A DNA stretch of 64,000 nucleotides. Source: Prosopocoilus inquinatus. Taxonomy: Eukaryota; Arthropoda; Insecta; Coleoptera; Lucanidae. The notes under the pieces are model-generated. The model was not told the DNA's origin. It saw only the letters and a list, made by a program, of their open reading frames with translations, and did not search any database. Where the stretch lies: contig JAYKNF010000022.1 in assembly GCA_036172665.1 (NCBI GenBank), forward strand, positions 248,001-312,000, read 5' to 3'. Positions within the stretch are counted from its first letter, which is position 1, and every line of letters starts with the position of its first letter. The position numbers were made by a program, and so were the translations under genes. Of the stretch, positions 11,325-25,631 are shown in pieces.

Positions 11325-14300
11325 GCGTCCATCGAAACGTCAAATAACATGATAGATGAGTAAGGATCGATTAGATACATCACAGGAACAACGCTAATAC
11401 GTGTTGTTTCGTTTAAAACTATTTCCAGCTCCTGCTGCGTCCAAGAACTTCGTATCTCACATCAGAATTACTAGAGTCCATCGAAACGTCAAATAACATG
11501 ATAGATGAGTAAGGATCGATCAGATACATCACAGGAACAACGCTAATGCGTGTTGTTTCGTTTAAAACTATTTCCAGCTTCTGCTGCGTCCGAAAATTTC
11601 GTATCTCACATCAGAGTTACTGGAGTCCATCGAAACGTCAAATAACATAGTAGATAAGTAAGGATCGATTAGATACATCACAAGAACAACGCTAATGCGT
11701 GTTGTTTCGTTTAAAACTATTTCCAGCTCCTGCTGCGTCCAAAAACTTTGTATCTCACATCAGAGTTACTGGAGTCCATCGAAACGTCAAATAACATAGT
11801 AGATAAGTAAGGATCGATTAGATACATCACAGGAACAACGCTAATACGTGTTGTTTCGTTCAAAACTATTTCCAGCTTCTGCTGCGTCCGAGAACTTTGT
11901 ATCTCACATCAGAGTTACTTTAGTCCATTCAAACGTCAAATAACATGCTAGATAAGTAAGGATCTATTAGATACAGCACAGGAACAACGCTAATACGTGT
12001 TGTTTCATTTAAAACTATTTGCAGCTTCTGCTGCGACCGATAAACTTTGTATCTCACATCAGAGTTACTGGAGTCCATCCAAACGTCAAATAACATGATA
12101 GATGAGTAAGGATCGATTAGGTACATCACAGGAACAACGCTAATACGTGTTGTTTCGTTTAAAACTATTTCCAGCTCCTGCTGCGTCCAAAAACTTCGTA
12201 TCTCACATCAGAGTTACTAGAGTTCATCGAAACGTCAAATAACATGATAGATGAGTAAGGATCGATTAGATACATCACAGGAACAACGCTAATGCGTGTT
12301 GTTTCGTTTAAAACTATTTCCAGCTCCTGCTGCGTCCAAAAACTTTGTATCTCACATCAGAGTTACTGGAGTCCATCCAAACGTAAAATAACATGATAGA
12401 TGAGTAAGGATCGATTAGATACATCACAGGAACATCGCTAATGCGTGTTGTTTCGTTTAAAACTATTTCCAGCTTCTGCTGCGTCCGAAAATTTCGTATC
12501 TCACATCATAGTTAATGGAGTCCATCGAAACGTCAAATAACATAGTAGATAAGTAAGGATCGATTAGATACATCACAGGAACAACGCTAATGCGTGTTGT
12601 TTCGTTTAAAACTATTTCCAGATTCTGCTGCGTCCGAAAATTTCGTATCTCACATCATAGTTACTGGAGTCCATCCAAACGTCAAATAACATGATAGATG
12701 AGTAAGGATCGATTAGATACATCACAGGAACAACGATAATACGTGTTGTTTCGTTTAAAACTATTTCCAGCTGCTGCTGCGTCCGAAAACGTCCTATCTC
12801 ACATCAGACTTACTGGAGTCCATCCAAACGTCAAATAACATGTTAGATAAGTAATGATCGTTTAGATACATCACAGGAACAACGCTAATACGTGTTGTTT
12901 CGTTCAAAACTACTTCCAGCTTCTGCTGCGTCCGAGAACTTTGTATCTCACATCAGAGTTACTGGAGTCCATCCAAACATCAAATAACATGATAGATGAG
13001 TAAGGATCGATTAGATACATCACAGGAACAACGCTAATATGTGTTGTTTCGTTTAAAACTATTTCTAGGTTCAGCTGCGTCCGAGAACTTCGTAACTCAC
13101 ATCAAAGTTACTGGAGTCCATCGAAACGCCAAATAACATGATAGATGAGTAAGGATCGATTAGATACATCACAGGAACAACGCTAATGCGTGTTGTTTCG
13201 TTTAAAACTATTTCCAGCTCCTGCTGCGTCCAAAAACTTCGTATCTCACATCAGAGTTACTAGAGTTCATCGAAACGTCAAATAACATGATAGATGAGTA
13301 AGGATCGATTAGATACATCACAGGAACAACGCTAATGCGTGTTGTTTCATTTAAAACTATTTGCAGCTTCTGCTGCGACCGATAAACTTTGTATCTCACA
13401 TCAGAGTTACTGGAGTCCATCCAAACGTCAAATAACATGATAGATGAGTAAGGATCGATTAGGTACATCACAGGAACAACGCTAATACGTGTTGTTTCGT
13501 TTAAAACTATTTCCAGCTCCTGCTGCGTCCAAAAACTTCGTATCTCACATCAGAATTACTAGAGTCCATCGAAACGTCAAATAATATGATAGATGAGTAA
13601 GGATCGATTAGATACATCACAGGAACAACGCTAATGCGTGTTGTTTCGTTTAAAACTATTTCCAGCTTCTGCTGCGTCCGAAAATTTCGTATCTCACTTC
13701 AGAGTTACTGGAGTCCATCGAAACGTCAAATAACATAGTAGATAAGTAAGGATCGATTAGATACATCACAGCAACAACGCTAATACGTGTTGTTTCGTTC
13801 AAAACTATTTCCAGCTTCTGCTGCGTCCGAGAACTTTGTATCTCACATCAGAGTTACTTTAGTCCATTCAAACGTCAAATAACATGCTAGATAAGTAAGG
13901 ATCTATTAGATACATCACAGGAACAACGCTAATATGTGTTGTTTCGTTTAAAACTATTTCCAGCTCCTGCTGCGTCCAAAAACTTCGTATATCACATCAG
14001 AGTTACTGGAGTCCATCGAAACGACAAATAACATGATAGATAAGTAAGGATCGATTAGATACAGCACAGGAACAACGCTAATACGTGTTATTTCGTTTAA
14101 AACTATTTCCAGCTTCTGCTGCGTCCGAAAATTTCGTATCTCACATCAGAGTTACTGGAGGCCATCGAAACGTCAAATAACATAGTAGATAAGTAAGGAT
14201 CGATTAGATACATCACAGGAACAACGCTAATACGTGTTGTTTCGTTCAAAACTATTTCCAGCTTCTGCTGCGTCCGAGAACTTTGTATCTCACATCAGAG

Positions 14301-17300
14301 TTACTTTAGTCCATTCAAACGTCAAATAACATGCTAGATAAGTAAGGATCTATTAGATACATCACAGGAACAACGCTAATACGTGTTGTTTCGTTTAAAA
14401 CTATTTCCAGCTCCTGCTGCGTCCAAAAACTTCGTATCTCACATCAGAATTACTAGAGTCCATCGAAACGTCAAATAACATGATAGATGAGTAAGGATCG
14501 ATTAGATACATCACAGGAACAACGCTAATGCGTGTTGTTTCGTTTAAAACTATTTCCAGCTTCTGCTGCGTCCGAAAATTTCGTATCTCACATCAGAGTT
14601 ACTGGAGTCCATCGAAACGTCAAATAACATAGTAGATAAGTAAGGATCGATTAGATACATCACAGGAACAACGCTAATGCGTGTTGTTTCGTTTAAAACT
14701 ATTTCCAGCTCCTGCTGCGTCCAAAAACTTTGTATCTCACATCAGAGTTACTGGAGTCCATCCAAACGTAAAATAACATGATAGATGAGTATGGATCGAT
14801 TAGATACATCACAGGAACAACGCTAATGCGTGTTGTTTCGTTTAAAGCTATTTCCAGCTTCTGCTGCGTCCGAAAATTTCGTATCTCACTTCAGAGTTAC
14901 TGGAGTCCATCGAAACGTCAAATAACATAGTAGATAAGTAAGGATCGATTAGATACATCACAGGAACAACGCTAATACGTGTTGTTTCGTTCAAAACTAT
15001 TTCCAGCTTCTGCTGCTTCCGAGAACTTTGTATCTCACATCAGAGTTACTTTAGTCCATTCAAACGTCAAATAACATGCTAGATAAGTAAGGATCTATTA
15101 GATACATCACAGGAACAACACTAATATGTGTTGTTTCGTTTAAAACTATTTCCAGCTCCTGCTGCGTCCAAAAACTTCGTATCTCACATCAAAGTTACTG
15201 GAGTCCATCGAAACGACAAATAACATGATAGATAAGTAAGGATCGATTAGATACAGCACAGGAACAACGCTAATACGTGTTGTTTCGTTTAAAACTATTT
15301 CCAGCTTCTGCTGCGTCCGAAAATTTTGTATCTCACATCAGAGTTACTGGAGTCCATCGAAACGTCAAATAACATAGTAGACAAGTAAGGATCGATTAGA
15401 TACATCACAGGAACAACACTAATACGTGTTGTTTCGTTCAAAACTATTTCCAGCTTCTGCTGCGTCCGAAAATTTCGTATCTCACATCAGAGTTACTGGA
15501 GTCCATCGAAACGTCAAATAACATAGTAGATAAGTAAGGATCGATTAGATACATCACAGGAACAACGCTAATGCGTGTTGTTTCGCTTAAAACTATTTCC
15601 AGCTCCTGCTGCGTCCAAAAACTTTGTATCTCACATCAGAGTTACTTTAGTCCATTCAAACGTCAAATAACATGCTAGATAAGTAAGGATCTATTAGATA
15701 CATCACAGGAACAACGCTAATACGTGTTGTTTCGTTTAAAACTATTTCCAGCTCCTGCTGCGTCCAAAAACTTCGTATCTCACATCAGAATTACTAGAGT
15801 CCATCGAAACGTCAAATAACATGATAGATGAGTAAGGATCGATTAGATACATCACAGGAACAACGCTAATGCGTGTTGTTTCGTTTAAAACTATTTCCAG
15901 CTTCTGCTGCGTCCGAAAATTTCGTATCTCACATCAGAGTTACTGGAGTCCATCGAAACGTCAAATAACATAGTAGATAAGTAAGGATCGATTAGATACA
16001 TCACAGGAACAACGCTAATGCGTGTCGTTTCGTTTTAAACTATTTCCAGCTCCTGCTACGTCCAAAAACTTTGTATCTCACATCAGAGTTACTGGAGTCC
16101 ATCCAAACGTAAAATAACATGATAGATGAGTAAGGATCGATTAGATACGTCACAGGAACATAGCTAATGCGTGTTGTTTCGTTTTAAACTATTTCCAGCT
16201 TCTGCTGCGTCCAAAAACTTCGTATCTCACATCAGAATTACTAGAGTCCATCGAAACGTCAAATAACATGATAGATGAGTAAGGATCGATTAGATACATC
16301 ACAGGAACAACGCTAATGCGTGTTGTTTCGTTTAAAACTATTTCCAGCTTCTGCTGCATCCAAAATTTCGTATCTCACTTCAGAGTTACTGGAGTCCATC
16401 GAAACGTCAAATAACATATTAGATAAGTAAGGATCGATTAGATACATCACAGGAACAACGCTAATACGTGTTGTTTCGTTCAAAACTATTTCCAGCTTCT
16501 GCTGCGTCCGAGAACTTTGTATCTCACATCAGAGTTACTTTAGTCCATTCAAACGTCAAATAACATGCTAGATAAGTAAGGATCTATTAGATACATCACA
16601 GGAAAAACGCTAATATGTGTTGTTTCGTTTAAAACAATTTCCAGCTCCTGCTGCGTCCAAAAACTTCGTATCTCACATCAGAGTTACTGGAGTCCATCGA
16701 AACGACAAATAACATGATAGATAAGCAAGGATCGATTAGATACAGCACAGGAACAACGCTAATACGTGTTGTTTCGTTTAAAACTATTTCCAGCTCCTGC
16801 TGCGTCCAAAAACTTTGTATCTCACATCAGAGTTACTGGAGTCCATCCAAACGTAAAATAACATGATAGATGAGTATGGATCGATTAGATACATCACAGG
16901 AACAACGCTAATGCGTGTTGTTTCGTTTAAAGCTATTTCCAGCTTCTGCTGCGTCCGAAAATTTCGTATCTCACTTCAGAGTTACTGGAGTCCATCGAAA
17001 CGTCAAATAACATAGTAGATAAGTAAGGATCGATTAGATACATCACAGGAACAACGCTAATACGTGTTGTTTCGTTCAAAACTATTTCCAGCTTCTGCTG
17101 CGTCCGAGAACTTTGTATCTCACATCAGAGTTACTTTAGTCCATTCAAACGTCAAGTAACATGCTAGCTAAGTAAGGATCTATTAGATACATCACAGGAA
17201 CAACACTAATATGTGTTGTTTCGTTTAAAACTATTTCCAGCTCCTGCTGCGTCCAAAAACTTCGTATCTCACATCAAAGTTACTGGAGTCCATCGAAACG

Positions 17301-17882
17301 ACAAATAACATGATAGATAAGTAAGGATCGATTAGATACAGCACAGGAACAACGCTAATACGTGTTGTTTCGTTTAAAACTATTTCCAGCTTCTGCTGCG
17401 TCCGAAAATTTTGTATCTCACATCAGAGTTACTGGAGTCCATCGAAACGTCAAATAACATAGTAGATAAGTAAGGATCGATTAGATACATCACAGGAACA
17501 ACGCTAATACGTGTTGTTTCGTTCAAAACTATTTCCAGCTTCTGCTGCGTCCGAAAATTTCGTATCTCACATCAGAGTTACTGGAGTCCATCGAAACGTC
17601 AAATAACATAGTAGATAAGTAAGGATCGATTAGATACATCACAGGAACAACGCTAATGCGTGTTGTTTCGTTTAAAACTATTTCCAGCTCCTGCTGCGTC
17701 CAAAAACTTTGTATCTCACATCAGAGTTACTTTAGTCCATTCAAACGTCAAATAACATGCTAGATATGTAAGGATCTATTAGATACATCACAGGAACAAC
17801 GCTAATACGTGTTGTTTCGTTTAAAACTATTTCCAGCTCCTGCTGCGTCCAAAAACTTCGTATCTCACATCAGAATTACTAG
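11325..17882 (+). repeat. Transition zone: first alpha-beta-gamma-delta HOR monomers
   Basis: From about 11.9 kb the class with TTACTTTAGTCCATTC, CATGCTAG and GATCTATTAG (gamma) appears and then recurs every 3-7 monomers, marking the change from the left flank to the ordered HOR system. Positions near 12.3-12.9 kb are repeated at 22.0-22.6 kb (offset 9685, 65 monomers, shared CATAGTTAATGG). Around 14.75-15.9 kb a block recurs at 16.84-18.0 kb with an offset of 2085 bp, shown by shared GAGTATGGATCG and TTTAAAGCTATTT variants. That offset is one base short of 14 monomers because a monomer near 16.36 kb lacks one base (TGCATCCAAAATTTCG). The later copy then skips three monomers and resumes at the 16.37-kb equivalent (offset 11 monomers). 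Confidence 0.7.
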
Positions 17883-19372
17883 AGTCCATCGAAACGTCAA
17901 ATAACATGATAGATGAGTAAGGATCGATTAGATACATCACAGGAACAACGCTAATGCGTGTTGTTTCGTTTAAAACTATTTCCAGCTTCTGCTGCGTCCG
18001 AAAATTTCGTATCTCACTTCAGAGTTACTGGAGTCCATCGAAACGTCAAATAACATAGTAGATAAGTAAGGATCGATTAGATACATCACAGGAACAACTC
18101 TAATACGTGTTGTTTCGTTCAAAACTATTTCCAGCTTCTGCTGCGTCCGAGAACTTTGTATCTCATATCAGAGTTACTTTAGTCCATTCAAGCGTCAAAT
18201 AACATGCTAGATAAGTAAGGATCTATTAGATACATCACAGGAAAAACGCTAATATGTGTTGTTTCGTTTAAAACTATTTCCAGCTCCTGCTGAGTCCAAA
18301 AACTTCGTATCTCACATCAGAGTTACTGGAGTCCATCGAAACGACAAATAACATGATAGATAAGTAAGGATCGATTAGATACAGCACAGGAACAACGCTA
18401 ATACGTGTTGTTTCGTTTAAAACTATTTCCAGCTTCTGCTGCGTCCGAAAATTTCGTATCTCAGATCAGAGTTACTGGAGTCCATCGAAACGTCAAATAA
18501 CATAGTAGATAAGTAAGGATCGATTAGATACATCACAGGAACAACGCTAATACGTGTTGTTTCGTTCAAAACTATTTCCAGCTTCTGCTGCGTCCGAGAA
18601 CTTTGTATCTCACATCAGAGTTACTTTAGTCCATTCAAACGTCAAATAACATGCTAGATAAGTAAGGATCTATTAGATACATCACAGGAACAACGCTAAT
18701 ACGTGTTGTTTCGTTTAAAACTATTTCCAGCTCCTGCTGCGTCCAAAAACTTCGTATCTCACATCAGAATTACTAGAGTCCATCGAAACGTCAAATAACA
18801 TGATAGATGAGTAAGGATCGATTAGATACATCACAGGAACAACGCTAATGCGTGTTGTTTCGTTTAAAACTATTTCCAGCTTCTGCTGCGTCCGAAAATT
18901 TCGTATCTCACATCAGAGTTACTGGAGACCATCGAAACGTCAAATAACATAGTAGATAAGTAAGGATCGATTAGATACCTCACAGGAACAACGCTAATGC
19001 GTGTTGTTTCGTTTAAAACTATTTCCAGCTCCTGCTGCGTCCAAAAACTTTGTATCTCACATCAGAGTTACTGGAGTCCATCCAAACGTAAAATAACATG
19101 ATAGATGAGTAAGGATCGATTAGATACATCACAGGAACATAGCTAATGCGTGTTGTTTCGTTTAAAACTATTTCCAGCTTCTGCTGCGTCCGAAAACTTT
19201 GTATCTCACATCAGAGTTACTGGAGTCCATCCAAACGTAAAATAACATGATAGATGAGTAAGGATCGATTAGATACGTCACAGGAACATAGCTAATGCGT
19301 GTTGTTTCGTTTTAAACTATTTCCAGCTTCTGCTGCGTCCAAAAACTTCGTATCTCACATCAGAATTACTAG
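17883..19372 (+). repeat. 10-monomer HOR unit (1490 bp)
   Basis: Reading monomers by their AGTCC landmark gives alpha (17883), beta, gamma, delta, beta, gamma-prime, alpha, beta2, epsilon, epsilon-prime. Alpha starts after TTACTAG and has CATGATAGATGAG. Beta has CATAGTAG and TTCAAAAC. Gamma follows TTACTTT. Delta has CGACAAAT and ACAGCAC. Beta2 has AATGCG with CCAAAAACTTTG. Epsilon has CGTAAAATAAC and AACATAGCT. The private CCATTCAAGCG in gamma recurs exactly 1490 bp later (18191 to 19681), together with TCATATCAG and GGAAAAACGC. Confidence 0.8.
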
Positions 19373-20415
19373 AGTCCATCAAAACGTCAAATAACATGAT
19401 AGATGAGTAAGGATCGATTAGATACATCACAGGAACAACGCTAATGCGTGTTGTTTCGTTTAAAACTATTTCCAGCTTCTGCTGCGTCCGAAAATTTCGT
19501 ATCTCACTTCAGAGTTACTGGAGTCCATCGAAACGTCAAATAACATAGTAGATAAGTAAGGATCGATTAGATACATCACAGGAACAACGCTAATACGTGT
19601 TGTTTCGTTCAAAACTATTTCCAGCTTCTGCTGCGTCCGAGAACTTTGTATCTCATATCAGAGTTACTTTAGTCCATTCAAGCGTCAAATAACATGCTAG
19701 ATAAGTAAGGATCTATTAGATACATCACAGGAAAAACGCTAATATGTGTTGTTTCGTTTAAAACTATTTCCAGCTCCTGCTGCGTCCAAAAACTTCGTAT
19801 CTCACATCAGAGTTACTGGAGTCCATCGAAACGACAAATAACATGATAGATAAGTAAGGATCGATTAGAAACAGCACAGGAACAACGCTAATACGTGTTG
19901 TTTCGTTTAAAACTATTTCCAGCTTCTGCTGAGTCCGAAAATTTCGTATCTCACATCAGAGTTACTGGAGTCCATCGAAACGTCAAATAACATAGTAGAT
20001 AAGTAAGGATCGATTAGATACATCACAGGAACAACGCTAATACGTGTTGTTTCGTTCAAAACTATTTCCAGCTTCTGCTGCGTCCGAGAACTTTGTATCT
20101 CACATCAGAGTTACTTCAGTCCATTCAAACGTCAAATAACATGCTAGATAAGTAAGGATCTATTAGATACATCACAGGAACAACGCTAATACGTGTTGTT
20201 TCGTTTAAAACTATTTCCAGCTCCTGCTGCGTCCAAAAACTTCGTATCTCACATCAGAATTACTAGAGTCCATCGAAACGTCAAATAACATGATAGATGA
20301 GTAAGGATCGATTAGATACATCACAGGAACATAGCTAATGCGTGTTGTTTCGTTTTAAACTATTTCCAGCTTCTGCTGCGTCCAAAAACTTCGTATCTCA
20401 CATCAGAATTACTAG
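19373..20415 (+). repeat. 7-monomer HOR unit (1043 bp)
   Basis: The order is alpha (19373), beta, gamma, delta, beta, gamma-prime, then one alpha/epsilon hybrid monomer that starts as alpha but carries AACATAGCT and TTTTAAAC like epsilon. The private CCATTCAAGCG of gamma recurs 1043 bp later (19681 to 20724). Compared with the preceding 10-monomer unit, three monomers were lost by a fusion inside the alpha-to-epsilon stretch, leaving the hybrid as the scar. Confidence 0.8.
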
Positions 20416-20896
20416 AGTCCATCGAAACGTCAAATAACATGATAGATGAGTAAGGATCGATTAGATACATCACAGGAACAACGCTAATGCGTGTTGTTTC
20501 GTTTAAAACTATTTCCAGCTTCTGCTGCGTCCGAAAATTTCGTATCTCACTTCAGAGTTACTGGAGTCCATCGAAACGTCAAATAACATAGTAGATAAGT
20601 AAGGATCGATTAGATACATCACAGGAACAACGCTAATACGTGTTGTTTCGTTCAAAACTATTTCCAGCTTCTGCTGCGTCCGAGAACTTTGTATCTCATA
20701 TCAGAGTTACTTTAGTCCATTCAAGCGTCAAATAACATGCTAGATAAGTAAGGATCTATTAGATACATCACAGGAAAAACGCTAATATGTGTTGTTTCGT
20801 TTAAAACTATTTCCAGCTCCTGCTGCGTCCAAAAACTTCGTATCTCACATCAGAGTTACTGGAGTCCATCGAAACGACAAATAACATGATAGATAA
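20416..20896 (+). repeat. Start of a further HOR unit (alpha, beta, gamma, start of delta)
   Basis: These monomers continue the same order and carry the CCATTCAAGCG and GGAAAAACGC variants of the two preceding units. I set the boundary with the following super-HOR at 20897 by subtracting 7004 bp from the well-defined junction at 27901. Homology to the stretch before 27901 continues across this point, so the boundary is a convention rather than a visible break. Confidence 0.6.
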
Positions 20897-23800
20897 GTAA
20901 GGATCGATTAGATACAGCACAGGAACAACGCTAATACGTGTTGTTTCGTTTAAAACTATTTCCAGCTTCTGCTGCGTCCGAAAATTTCGTATCTCACATC
21001 AGAGTTACTGGAGTCCATCGAAACGTCAAATAACATAGTAGATAAGTAAGGATCGATTAGATACATCACAGGAACAACGCTAATACGTGTTGTTTCGTTC
21101 AAAACTATTTCCAGCTTCTGCTGCGTCCGAGAACTTTGTATCTCACATCAGAGTTACTTTAGTCCATTCAAACTTCAAATAACATGCTAGATAAGTAAGG
21201 ATCTATTAGATACATCACAGGAACAACGCTAATACGTGTTGTTTCGTTTTAAACTATTTCCAGCTCCTGCTGCGTCCAAAAACTTCGTATCTCACATCAG
21301 AATTACTAGAGTCCATCGAAACGTCAAATAACATGATAGATGAGTAAGGATCGATTAGATACATCACAGGAACAACGCTAATGCGTGTTGTTTCGTTTAA
21401 AACTATTTCCAGCTTCTGCTGCGTCCGAAAATTTCGTATCTCACATCAGAGTTACTGGAGACCATCGAAACGTCAAATAACATAGTAGATAAGTAAGGAT
21501 CGATTAGATACATCACAGGAACAACGCTAATGCGTGTTGTTTCGTTTAAAACTATTTCCAGCTCCTGCTGCGTCCAAAAACTTTGTATCTCACATCAGAG
21601 TTACTGGAGTCCATCCAAACGTAAAATAACATGATAGATGAGTAAGGATCGATTAGATACATCACAGGAACATAGCTAATGCGTGTTGTTTCGTTTTAAA
21701 CTATTTCCAGCTTCTGCTGCGTCCGAAAACGTCGTATCTAACATCAGAGTTACTGGAGTCCATCGAAACGACAAATAACATGATAGATAAGTAAGGATCG
21801 ATTAGATACAGCACAGGAACAACGCTAATACGTGTTGTTTCGTTTAAAACTATTTCCAGCTTCAGCTGCGTCCAAGAACTTCGTATCTCACTTCAGAGTT
21901 ACTGGAGTCCATCGAAACGTCAAATAACATGATAGATGAGTAAGGATCGATTAGATACAACACAGGAACAACGCTAATGCGTGTTGTTTCGTTTAAAACT
22001 ATTTCCAGCTCCTGCTGTGTCCAAAAACTTTGTATCTCACATCAGAGTTACTGGAGTCCATCCAAACGTAAAATAACATGATAGATGAGTAAGGATCGAT
22101 TAGATACATCACAGGAACATCGCTAATGCGTGTTGTTTCGTTTAAAACTATTTCCAGCTTCTGCTGCGTCCGAAAATTTCGTATCTCACATCATAGTTAA
22201 TGGAGTCCATCGAAACGTCAAATAACATAGTAGATAAGTAAGGATCGATTAGATACATCACAGGAACAACGCTAATGCGTGTTGTTTCGTTTAAAACTAT
22301 TTCCAGATTCTGCTGCGTCCGAAAATTTCGTATCTCACATCATAGTTACTGGAGTCCATCCAAACGTCAAATAACATGATAGATGAGTAAGGATCGATTA
22401 GATACATCACAGGAACAACGCTAATACGTGTTGTTTCGTTTAAAACTATTTCCAGCTGCTGCTGCGTCCGAAAACGTCCTATCTCACATCAGACTTACTG
22501 GAGTCCATCCAAACTTCAAATAACATGTTAGATAAGTAAGGATCGTTTAGATACATCACAGGAACAACGCTAATACGTGTTGTTTCGTTCAAAACTATTT
22601 CCAGCTTCTGCTGCGTCCTAGAACTTTGTATCTCACATCAGAGATACTGGTGTCCGTCCAAACGTCAAATAACATGATAGATGAGTAAGGATCGATTAGA
22701 TACATCACAGGAACAACGCTAATGCGTGTTGTTTCGTTTAAAACTATTTCCAGCTTCTGCTGCGTCCGAAAATTTCGTATCTCACTTCAGAGTTACTGGA
22801 GTCCATCGAAACGTCAAATAACATAGTAGATAAGTAAGGATCGATTAGATACATCACAGGAACAACGCTAATACGTGTTGTTTCGTTCAAAACTATTTCC
22901 AGCTTCTGCTGCGTCCGAGAACTTTGTATCTCACATCAGAGTTACTTTAGTCCATTCAAACGTCAAATAACATGCTAGATAAGTAAGGATCTATTAGATA
23001 CATCACAGGAACAACGCTAATATGTGTTGTTTCGTTTAAAACAATTTCCAGCTCCTGCTGCGTCCAAAAACTTCGTATCTCACATCAGAGTTACTGGAGT
23101 CCATCGAAACGACAAATAACATGATAGATAAGTAAGGATCGATTAGATACAGCACAGGAACAACGCTAATACGTGTTGTTTCGTTTAAAACTATTTCCAG
23201 CTTCTGCTGCGTCCGAAAATTTCGTATCTCACATCAGAGTTACTGGAGTCCATCGAAACGTCAAATAACATAGCAGATAATTAAGGATCGATTAGATACA
23301 TCACAGGAACAACGCTAATACGTGTTGTTTCGTTCAAAACTATTTCCAGCTTCTGCTGCGTCCGAGAACTTTGTATCTCACATCAGAGTTACTTTAGTCC
23401 ATTCAAACGTCAAATAACATGCTAGATAAGTAAGGATCTATTAGATACATCACAGGAACAACGCTAATACGTGTTGTTTCGTTTAAAACTATTTCCAGCT
23501 CCTCCTGCGTCCAAAAACTTCGTATCTCACATCAGAATTACTAGAGTCCATCGAAACGTCAAATAACATGATAGATGAGTAAGGATCGATTAGATACATC
23601 ACAGGAACAACGCTAATGCGTGTTGTTTCGTTTAAAACTATTTCCAGCTTCTGCTGCGTCCGAAAATTTCGTATCTCACATCAGAGTTACTGGAGTCCAT
23701 CGAAATGTCAAATAACATAGTAGATAAGTAAGGATCGATTAGATACATCACAGGAACAACGCTAATGCGTGTTGTTTCGTTTAAAACTATTTCCAGCTCC

Positions 23801-24660
23801 TGCTGCTTCCAAAAATTTCGTATCTCACATCAGAATTACTAGAGTAAATCGAAAGGTCAAATAACATAGTAGATAAGTAAGGATCGATTAGATACATCAC
23901 AGGAACATAGCTAATGCGTGTTGTTTCGTTTTAAACTATTTCCAGCTTCTGCTGCGTCCGAAAACGTCGTATCTAACATCAGAGTTACTGGAGTCCATCG
24001 AAACGACAAATAACATGATAGATAAGTAAGGATCGATTAGATACATCACAGGAACAACGCTAATACGTGTTGTTTCGTTTAAAACTATTTCCAGCTCCTG
24101 CTGCGTCCAAAAACTTTGTATCTCACATCAGAGTTACTGGAGTCCATCCAAACGTAAAATAACATGATAGATGAGTAAGGATCGATTAGATACATCACAG
24201 GAACATAGCTAATGCGTGTTGTTTCGTTTTAAACTATTTCCAGCTTCTGCTGCGTCCGAAAACGTCGTATCTAACATCAGAGTTACTGGAGTCCATCGAA
24301 ACGACAAATAACATGATAGATAAGTAAGGATCGATTAGATACATCACAGGAACATCGCTAATGCGTGTTGTTTCGTTTAAAACTATTTCCAGCTTCTGCT
24401 GCGTCCGAAAATTTCGTATCTCACATCATAGTTAATGGAGTCCATCGAAACGTCAAATAACATAGTAGATAAGTAAGGATCGATTAGATACATCACAGGA
24501 ACAACGCTAATGCGTGTTGTTTCGTTTAAAACTATTTCCAGATTCTGCTGCGTCCGAAAATTTCGTATCTCACATCATAGTTAATGGAGTCCATCGAAAC
24601 GTCAAATAACATGATAGATGAGTAAGGATCGATAAGATACATCACAGGAACAACGCTAAT

Positions 24661-24795
24661 GCGTGTTGTTTCATTTAAAACTATTTGCAGCTTCTGCTGC
24701 GTCCGATAAACTTTGTATCTCACATCAGAGTTACTGGAGTTCATCCATACGTCAAATAACATGATAGATGAGTAAGGATCGATTAGATACATCAC
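24661..24795 (+). repeat. 150-bp monomer class (extra A in GATAAAC), example copy
   Basis: Ten monomers read CCGATAAACTTTG or the like where others have CCGAGAACTTTG, adding one base. The insertions lie at 12039, 13381, 24705, 29474, 31710, 36777, 39013, 43439, 47268 and 57843. All ten also have TTCATTTAAAAC or TTCATATAAAAC and ATTTGCAGC, so they descend from one founder. Because 150 is divisible by three, these monomers keep one reading frame open into the next monomer. This produces the repeated 87-codon minus-strand ORFs. Confidence 0.85.
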
Positions 24796-25631
24796 AGGAA
24801 CAACGCTAATACGTGTTGTTTCGTTTAAAACTATTTCCAGCTCCTGCTGCGTCCAAAAACTTCGTATCTCACATCAGAATTACTAGAGTCCATCGAAACG
24901 TCAAATAACATGATAGATGAGTAAGGATCGATTAGATACATCACAGGAACAACGCTAATGCGTGTTGTTTCGTTTAAAACTATTTCCAGCTTCTGCTGCG
25001 TCCGAAAATTTCGTATCTCACTTCAGAGTTACTGGAGTCCATCGAAACGTCAAATAACGTAGTAGATAAGTAAGGATCGATTAGATACATCACAGGAACA
25101 ACGCTAATACGTGTTGTTTCATTCAAAACTATTTCCAGCTTCTGCTGCGTCCGAGAACTTTGTATCTCACATCAGAGTTACTTTAGTCCATTCAAACGTC
25201 AAATAACATGCTAGATAAGTAAGGATCTATTAGATACATCACAGGAACAACGCTAATATGTGTTGTTTCGTTTAAAACTATTTCCAGCTCCTGCTGCGTC
25301 CAAAAACATCGTATCTCACATCAGAGTTACTGGAGTCCATCGAAACGACAAATAACATGATAGATAAGTAAGGATCGATTAGATACATCACAGGAACAAC
25401 GCTAATACGTGTTGTTTCGTTTAAAACTATTTCCAGCTTCTGCTGCGTCCGAAAATTTCGTATCTCACATCAGAGTTACTGGAGTCCATCGAAACGTCAA
25501 ATAACATAGTAGATAAGTAAGGATCGATTAGATACATCACAGGAACAACGCTAATACGTGTTGTTTCGTTCAAAACTATTTCCAGCTTCTGCTGCGTCCG
25601 AGAACTTTGTATCTCACATCAGAGTTACTTT

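Noticed and set aside
11929..12129. 66-codon minus-strand ORF
   Set aside because: It lies across two satellite monomers, the peptide is a translation of the repeat, and it exists only because of the +1 base at 12039. No codon bias, promoter or homologous protein is recognised.
13208..13471. 87-codon minus-strand ORF, with near-copies at 24532, 29301, 31537, 36604, 38840, 47095 and 57670
   Set aside because: All eight are the same by-product of the 150-bp monomer class. Each contains the motif MYLIDPYSSIMLFDV twice at a spacing of about one monomer, and differences among them follow the satellite variants. They are not annotated as genes.
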